From the NCBI RefSeq assembly GCF_005233835.1, contig NZ_SZQA01000001.1, positions 186,001-250,000 of the forward strand: 64,000 bases of DNA. Direction: 5' to 3'. Positions 59,532-64,000 of this stretch are shown piece after piece. A program made the position numbers and the translations under genes. Each line of letters begins with the position of its first letter. Within the stretch, counting starts at the first letter, position 1. The notes beneath the pieces were generated by a model. That model was given only the letters and a program-made list of their open reading frames with translations. It searched no databases and was not told the DNA's origin. This DNA is from Herbidospora galbida. Lineage in GTDB: Bacteria > Actinomycetota > Actinomycetes > Streptosporangiales > Streptosporangiaceae.

Positions 59532-60131
59532 ATGCGCAGGATCGTGGTCTCGATGTGGATCACCCTCGACGGTTTCGTCGCGGGCCCGCAGGACCAGATG
59601 GACTGGCTGCTCATCGACGAGCGGCTCCAGAAGTACGAGCAGGAACTGGTGGAGAACGCCGGCGGCCTGCTGCTGGGCCGGGTCACCCACAGCGACTTCG
59701 CCGGACACTGGCCGAAAGCCGCCCAGAGCCCTGCCGAACCGGAGGAGGTGCGCGCCTACGCCCGGCGCCTCGACGCCATGGAGAAGATCGTCGTCTCCGC
59801 CTCGGGACGTACCGCCACGTGGCGGAACACCCGCCGGATCGACCGCGTCCGGGCCGAAGAGATCGATGAGCTCAAGCGCGGTTCCGGCGGGGACCTCGTG
59901 GTCTACGGCAGCCTCGGGGTGATCCGCTCCCTCGACGATCTCGGGCTCGTCGACGAGTTCCACCTTCTGGTGCACCCCGTGTTCCTCCGCCGGGGCAAGG
60001 CGCTGTTCGACGACGGACAGGCTGCCCTGGAACTGGAGCTGGTCTCCGCCGAACGTTTTCCCTCCGGCGTCGCGCTCATGAAATACCGTCCTGTGGGACG
60101 GCGTACAGCGCATGTCGACTTTCCGTCCTGA
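59532..60131 (+). CDS. Dihydrofolate-reductase-like (RibD C-terminal domain) protein
   Basis: A 199-residue NADPH-dependent reductase-fold protein: MRRIVVSMWITLDGFVAGPQ, GGLLLGRVTHSDFAGHWP, DLVVYGSLGVIRSLDDLGLV, DEFHLLVHPVFLRRGKALF. These YyaP/YwjB-like proteins are of unknown substrate. AAGGAG six bases before ATG 59532 decides the start; ATG 59511, overlapping the PPOX stop, is also in frame. Confidence 0.9.
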   Translation: MRRIVVSMWITLDGFVAGPQDQMDWLLIDERLQKYEQELVENAGGLLLGRVTHSDFAGHWPKAAQSPAEPEEVRAYARRLDAMEKIVVSASGRTATWRNTRRIDRVRAEEIDELKRGSGGDLVVYGSLGVIRSLDDLGLVDEFHLLVHPVFLRRGKALFDDGQAALELELVSAERFPSGVALMKYRPVGRRTAHVDFPS

Positions 60132-60167
60132 GCAAGGACGGCCGACGCCATCGCTCGTCATGACTGG

Positions 60168-60372
60168 ATGGTCAACGTCAACAGCGGCATGTGTCTAGTC
60201 GTTCAAGGCCACACCGACAACGCACCGGCGAAGCAGACGCCGTGCGCCAATTACGCAGACCAGTCTTGGCATGTGGACCAAATTCCGGAACCTCAACAGC
60301 AACAAGTGCCTTCTCGCCCGAGGCGCAACACCCGGCACCCAGGTGGTGCAGATTACCTGCGCCAACTATGAC
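60168..60372 (+). pseudogene. Ricin-type beta-trefoil lectin fragment
   Basis: One frame gives VNVNSGMCLVVQGHTDNAPA and NYADQSWHV, another RNLNSNKCLLARGATPGTQV and ITCANYDDQ. These are two successive trefoil units (NxxSxxCL ... QxW). GC content is low for the region. A secreted carbohydrate-binding domain, frameshifted and lacking its enzyme, is the simplest reading. Confidence 0.65.
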
Positions 60373-60479
60373 GACCAGACTGGGAGGCCATGATGCGCAA
60401 CCCCTCACTAGAGGCTGGGACGTAAGGATTTTCGCGCCACCGTTGCAATGGAATCCGTCCTGCGTTTTGCGACACTGTG

Positions 60480-61000
60480 AATTTGTGGCGGAGCCCCGGG
60501 CGGGGTGTGGTGGGGCGGTGCTCATCCACGGGGACGCGGGGATGGGGAAGCCCCGGCTGCTCCGCCGGATCGCCGACGCCGGTTTCTACGTCGGACGGGC
60601 CCACGGCCCGCCCATCGCGTCGGGGGTGTGCCCTTCGACGTGATGGCCCGAGACGGCCGCGCATTACCTGGCGGGCGCCCACCGCCTGGCGGGAGATCAC
60701 GCCGAACCGGAGCTGGGGCCGGCCGCTGGGCAGGCCCTCACGGCGGTCGGCCGGGCCGCCGCGCCCTCCACGAGGGCGACCTCGCCACGGCCTGCGCGCT
60801 GTTCGACCTACTCGACGAGACGACCCAGCGCGTCGGCATCCTCAAAACCCTGCCTGGTCCCCTTCGCGCGGGACGCCGCCCTGGCGTACACGAGAATCGG
60901 ACGCTGCGACGCGGCCGAGTGGCTGGTCGCGCGGCTCGAAGCGGTCTCGGCCTCGCTCCCCTGCGTCTGGCCGCGGTCTCATGCCGTGCCGTCATTCCGG
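60480..61000 (+). pseudogene. LuxR-family ATPase regulator (MalT/LAL-like) remnant
   Basis: Begins GAVLIHGDAGMGKPRLLRRI (Walker A with Pro instead of Ser/Thr after the Lys). It jumps frame and continues with TPR-like pieces GDLATACALFDLLDETTQRV and ALAYTRIGRCDAAEWLVARL. The LuxR DNA-binding end is not found. There are several frame changes, so it is dead. Confidence 0.6.
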
Positions 61001-61180
61001 TTAGGTGCGCTCCCCCGCGACCCCGTCGCAAAATGCTGCTATCGAGACCTCGACGTCGTTGATGTTCTTGGTGTTGCTCGTCGAATGATAAATTTCACAC
61101 ACGAACGCCTTTACATTGTAGATTCCTACTGGTTTCGGCGTCATATCGACGTACCACGATCCCCACTGCTCGTCCCGTGT
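61001..61180 (-). pseudogene. AT-rich remnant with the IYNVKA segment
   Basis: The reverse strand reads SWYVDMTPKPVGIYNVKAFV, then EIYHSTSNTKNINDVEVSIA and AFCDG. Base composition is unlike its neighbours. The IYNVKA-coding piece and its upstream TTTCAC word recur at 58010-58043. It may be what is left of a secreted protein or toxin gene present twice. Confidence 0.4.
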
Positions 61181-61304
61181 ACATGAAGCATGCCGGTCGT
61201 CCGGCACCGTCGCGCCGCGGCTATCTGAGCCCAGCCCGCGATCGCTCTCGCCGACCACTGCGCCATCGACGCATGGGCACGATGCGCTCCCCCGGCGCTG
61301 CCTG

Positions 61305-61549
61305 GCTGGCGCCGGAAGGCGGGCGGCGAGTTCAAACTGGCCGGGCTGGCCGAAGCCCTCGGCACGGCTCTGCGGGCGCGGGGAACCGCCGAAGGACCGG
61401 CATCGGTCGCGGCCGAGACGGGGATCGCACTGTTCCGGTCGGCCTTCACGTCGTGGATCGCCGCGGACGACACGGCCGGCCTCTCCGAGCACATCCGCGC
61501 GGCCTTCACCAGCCTCCACTCCCTCGCCCTGGCGTCTTCCGCGAAATGA
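61305..61549 (+). pseudogene. TetR-family C-terminal fragment
   Basis: Reads FKLAGLAEALGTALRARGTA, LFRSAFTSWIAADDTAGLSE and HIRAAFTSLHSLA before TGA 61547. This is a TetR ligand-domain end. No HTH lies upstream. Confidence 0.55.
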
Positions 61550-61863
61550 AGCCCCGACGTCAGCGGCTCACCGAGGCCGGGGAACATCACCCGCGATGAC
61601 AGCAGCATCCAAGTGATCCATTGAGACGAGGACAAGGCTCTCAACACCATTGCCGGCACTGGTGACGGCCGCGTGTGGCGTAGGTGTGACCGTATGACTT
61701 GCCGCGTGGCACGCCTCCTCTTCGGGTCAGGACGGCGGCCGGGAAGATCTGCCCGGCCCCGTAGGACTGAGACGCCTTTTGCTGAAATGGCAACGAAACT
61801 TGGGCCCTGACCTGCCTCGACCTTATGGTCGGACGATCAACGAGTCCTGATCGAGGAGGGACT
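61550..61863. promoter_or_regulatory. Upstream region of the epoxide-hydrolase-like gene
   Basis: No gene is seen. TTGGGC, 18 bp, TATGGT (about 61800-61829) could be the promoter, and CGACC-TTAT-GGTCG (61818-61831) is a perfect small palindrome overlapping its -10. Confidence 0.4.
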
Positions 61864-62820
61864 GTGACAGGCGAACACCGGGTCTTGGAAGCGGGCGCAG
61901 GACGGATTCACGTCGTGGAGCGGGGAACTGGTCCGCTGGTGCTGCTCGTCCACGGGTTTCCCGAGTCCTGGTACTCCTGGCGGCGGCAGCTTCCCGTGCT
62001 GGCGGCGGCCGGTTACCGGGCCGTCGCGCTCGACGTACGGGGCTATGGACGTTCCTCCAGGCCACAGGATCCCGCCGCCTACCGGATGCTCGACTTGATC
62101 AGTGACAACGTGTCGGTGGTGCGGGCGCTGGGGGAAGACTCCGCTGTGATCATCGGGCATGACTGGGGGGCGACCATCGCGGCGCAGTCCGCTCTCGTCG
62201 AGCCTGGGATGTTCCGTGCGGTCGGGCTGTTGAGCGTTCCTTACACTCCGCCCGGCGGGCCTCGTCCGAGCGAGGTGTTCGCGCGGATGGGCGGCGAGCA
62301 GGAGTTCTACGTCTCCTACTTCCAGCGGCCGGGACGGGCCGAGGCTGAGATCGAGCCTGACGCGCGCGGCTGGCTCGCTGGGATCTACAGCGCCCTGTCC
62401 GCCGACACGATGCCTGCGGCGGATGCCGCCGACCCGCACTTCGTCGCCCCCGGCGGCACGCTGCGGGAGCGTTTCCCTTCCGGCGTGCTGCCGTTCTGGA
62501 TGTCGCAGGACGATCTCGACTTCTACGCCGCCGAGTTCGAGCGCACGGGCTTCACCGGTGCGCTCAACCGCTATCGCAACATGGACCGTGACTGGGAGGA
62601 CCTGGCTGCGTATGCGGGCTCCCCGATCAAACAGCCGTCTCTGTTCCTCGGCGGTACCCGGGACGCTTCCACCATGTGGCTTTCCGACGCCATCGACGCC
62701 TATCCCCAGACCCTCCCCAACCTCACCGGGAGTCACCTTCTGGACTGCGGCCACTGGATCCAGCAGGAACGCCCCGACGAGGTCAATCGCCTGCTCCTGG
62801 AATTCCTCGACAACCTCTGA
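61864..62820 (+). CDS. Alpha/beta-hydrolase, epoxide-hydrolase-like
   Basis: A 318-residue cytosolic hydrolase. The oxyanion-hole motif is HGFPESWYSWR (30-40), and the nucleophile Asp100 lies in IIGHDWGAT, diagnostic for epoxide hydrolases and dehalogenases rather than Ser-type esterases. The catalytic His is in LLDCGHWIQQERPDEV near the end. A lid domain lies between about 140 and 230. The likely reaction is epoxide to diol. GAGGAGGGA lies five bases before GTG 61864. It is apparently a single-gene unit. Confidence 0.92.
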   Translation: MTGEHRVLEAGAGRIHVVERGTGPLVLLVHGFPESWYSWRRQLPVLAAAGYRAVALDVRGYGRSSRPQDPAAYRMLDLISDNVSVVRALGEDSAVIIGHDWGATIAAQSALVEPGMFRAVGLLSVPYTPPGGPRPSEVFARMGGEQEFYVSYFQRPGRAEAEIEPDARGWLAGIYSALSADTMPAADAADPHFVAPGGTLRERFPSGVLPFWMSQDDLDFYAAEFERTGFTGALNRYRNMDRDWEDLAAYAGSPIKQPSLFLGGTRDASTMWLSDAIDAYPQTLPNLTGSHLLDCGHWIQQERPDEVNRLLLEFLDNL

Positions 62821-62989
62821 TCGCTGCGAAGCTCGTGCATCGACGTCGGTGTGGTGGTCGAGCGCGCACAGGGCCTCGAACTCCCCCACTGGTCGCGCCG
62901 CTGAAATGACCTGTGGAAACGCGCCACAGGCACGCCCGCCACCGCGCTGTCCGGCGTGAAGCGAGCCCACCCCTCGAAATTCCCGCCAG

Positions 62990-63019
62990 TACTGTCGGGG
63001 GCGGTTGATACTGTCCGGG
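62990..63019. promoter_or_regulatory. Direct repeats at the SARP gene start
   Basis: TACTGTCGGGG (62990-63000) and TACTGTCCGGG (63009-63019), 19 bp apart. The second includes TACTGT, six bases before ATG 63021, a possible -10 of a leaderless message. SARP-type regulators bind direct repeats, so autoregulation is possible. Confidence 0.45.
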
Positions 63020-63020
63020 C

Positions 63021-64000
63021 ATGGGGATGCGGTTCGGTGTTCTGGGCCCTCTTGAGGTGGTCCGTGACGGGGTCCCAATCGTGGTGTCGGCGCAGAAACA
63101 GCGCATCGCCCTGGCCGCGCTCCTGCTCGAAGCCAATCGTCACGTCTCCGTCGACCGGCTCGCCGAGGCCATGTGGGAGGGCCGTGACGTCCCGGGCGAC
63201 GCGCGTGACTCCGTACAGACGCACATCCGCCGCCTGCGCCGCTCCCTGACCGACGACGCGGGCCGCCGGCTCATCCACACCGGCGAGGATGGCTACGTCC
63301 TGCTCACCGACCCAGGTGACGTCGACGTCACCGCCTTTCACGATCTCCTCGCGCGGGCCGAGCGAGCCACCGATCCGGTGACGGAAAGCGACCTGATCGG
63401 CGCGGCACTGGCGTTGTGGCGGGGGGCGGCGCTGGCCGACGTACCGTCGGAATCGTTGCGTCGCGACCACGTGCCGGTGCTCGACGAGCAGCGGCTACGC
63501 GCCCTCGAGCGCTGGTTCGCCCTCCAGATCCGCCTCGGCCGCCACGGCCGGGTCATCCCCGATCTGCGCCGGGCCACCGCCGACCACCCGCTCCGGGAGC
63601 GGTTGTGGGAACAGCTCATGACGGCCCTGCACCGGTCCGGGCGGCAGGCCGAGGCGCTGCAGGCCTATCTGGCCGTCGATCGCCTCTTACGCGAGGAACT
63701 CGGCGTCGACCCCGGCGAGCCGCTGCGCCGCCTGCACCGCGAGATCCTCACCGGAACCGCCGAGCAGTCCTATCAGCCCCGGCAGCTACCCGCGGACGTC
63801 GTCCCCTTCACCGGCAGGAAGGCCCAGGTCGCGGTCCTCGACGGTCTGCGCGGCAGCGACCGGCCCGTCGTGGTCACCGGACCTGGCGGGGTCGGCAAGA
63901 CGGCGCTGGCCGTGCATTGGGCCCACACGGTGCGCGACCGCTTCCCTGACGGCCAGCTCTACGTCGACCTGCGGGGGTTCGGGCCGGGTGACCCGCTCCG
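63021..64000 (+). CDS. AfsR/SARP-type transcriptional regulator, N-terminal part
   Basis: The first 326 residues of a longer protein cut by the window end. It begins MGMRFGVLGPLEVVRDGVPI with an OmpR-like winged helix (about 1-95). A bacterial transcriptional activator domain (BTAD, about 100-250) has DLIGAALALWRGAALADVPS, ALERWFALQIRLGRH and AYLAVDRLLREELGVDPGEP. Then comes an NB-ARC NTPase with Walker A VTGPGGVGKTALAVHW. This build activates secondary-metabolite or stress genes. ATG 63021 or ATG 63027 may start it; there is no ribosome site, so probably leaderless. Confidence 0.92.
   Translation, partial: MGMRFGVLGPLEVVRDGVPIVVSAQKQRIALAALLLEANRHVSVDRLAEAMWEGRDVPGDARDSVQTHIRRLRRSLTDDAGRRLIHTGEDGYVLLTDPGDVDVTAFHDLLARAERATDPVTESDLIGAALALWRGAALADVPSESLRRDHVPVLDEQRLRALERWFALQIRLGRHGRVIPDLRRATADHPLRERLWEQLMTALHRSGRQAEALQAYLAVDRLLREELGVDPGEPLRRLHREILTGTAEQSYQPRQLPADVVPFTGRKAQVAVLDGLRGSDRPVVVTGPGGVGKTALAVHWAHTVRDRFPDGQLYVDLRGFGPGDPL

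Noticed and set aside
1-64000. tRNA, rRNA, tmRNA or riboswitch genes
   Set aside because: No cloverleaf with CCA-type acceptor, no rRNA signature and no recognisable riboswitch core was seen. A tRNAscan/Infernal run would settle this.

Overview
This is a high-GC (roughly 70%) actinobacterial chromosome segment. Strongly GC-biased third codon positions, GTG starts, TGATG/GTGA stop-start overlaps, many TetR/MarR/HxlR/ArsR regulators, a SARP-type regulator, a DtxR/IdeR-like box and a deazaflavin (F420)-type reductase all fit a filamentous actinomycete, possibly Streptosporangiales. That rank is an inference. No rRNA, tRNA or CRISPR array is visible. The number of broken genes and transposon scraps suggests an accessory, recombination-prone region rather than core chromosome.

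Layout. 1-6.5 kb: a TetR tail, a decayed LRR/Roc-GTPase gene, a two-gene cassette (flavin amine/amino-acid oxidase plus ThDP 2-keto-acid decarboxylase), and an intact gene with two ADF/cofilin-like domains (4644-5741), the most unusual protein here. 6.7-12 kb: a compact nitrate assimilation operon (nitrate reductase, NirB, Rieske-type NirD). 12-18.6 kb: IS5 and IS110 debris around a metalloprotease-like tandem (13924-16730) whose members share a C-terminal tag. 19-25 kb: a GH42 beta-galactosidase beside a dead sugar-binding lipoprotein gene, WD40 and propeller remnants, and a TetR/target pair with matching operators. 25-35 kb: hypothetical protein, acyltransferase-3, orphan histidine kinase, XRE regulator with a divergent SDR, truncated methyltransferase, quinone-oxidoreductase-like MDR. 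34-38 kb: SulP transporter/ArsR operon with a perfect palindrome, then a VOC protein. 38.5-43.5 kb: a second DAO-type oxidase, a lipoprotein, a secreted RTX-like protein, and a MarR/O-methyltransferase divergon. 44-47.3 kb: a very large HTH-NTPase-helical-repeat protein. 47.9-50.5 kb: a two-component system with a divergent membrane protein and a 20-bp palindrome. 51-60 kb: a run of small regulator/effector modules (TetR-DUF1330, TetR-F420 reductase-DUF4386, TetR-MFS with an iron-box-like site, HxlR-PPOX-RibD/DHFR). 60-61.6 kb: a graveyard of lectin, LuxR-ATPase and TetR fragments. 61.9-64 kb: an epoxide-hydrolase-like enzyme and the start of an AfsR/SARP-type regulator that runs off the window.

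How genes work together. The nitrate operon reduces nitrate to nitrite to ammonium and is translationally coupled throughout. The oxidase/decarboxylase pair could turn an amino acid into a keto acid and then an aldehyde. Several regulators have readable palindromic sites next to both their own gene and a neighbour. These give testable small regulons.
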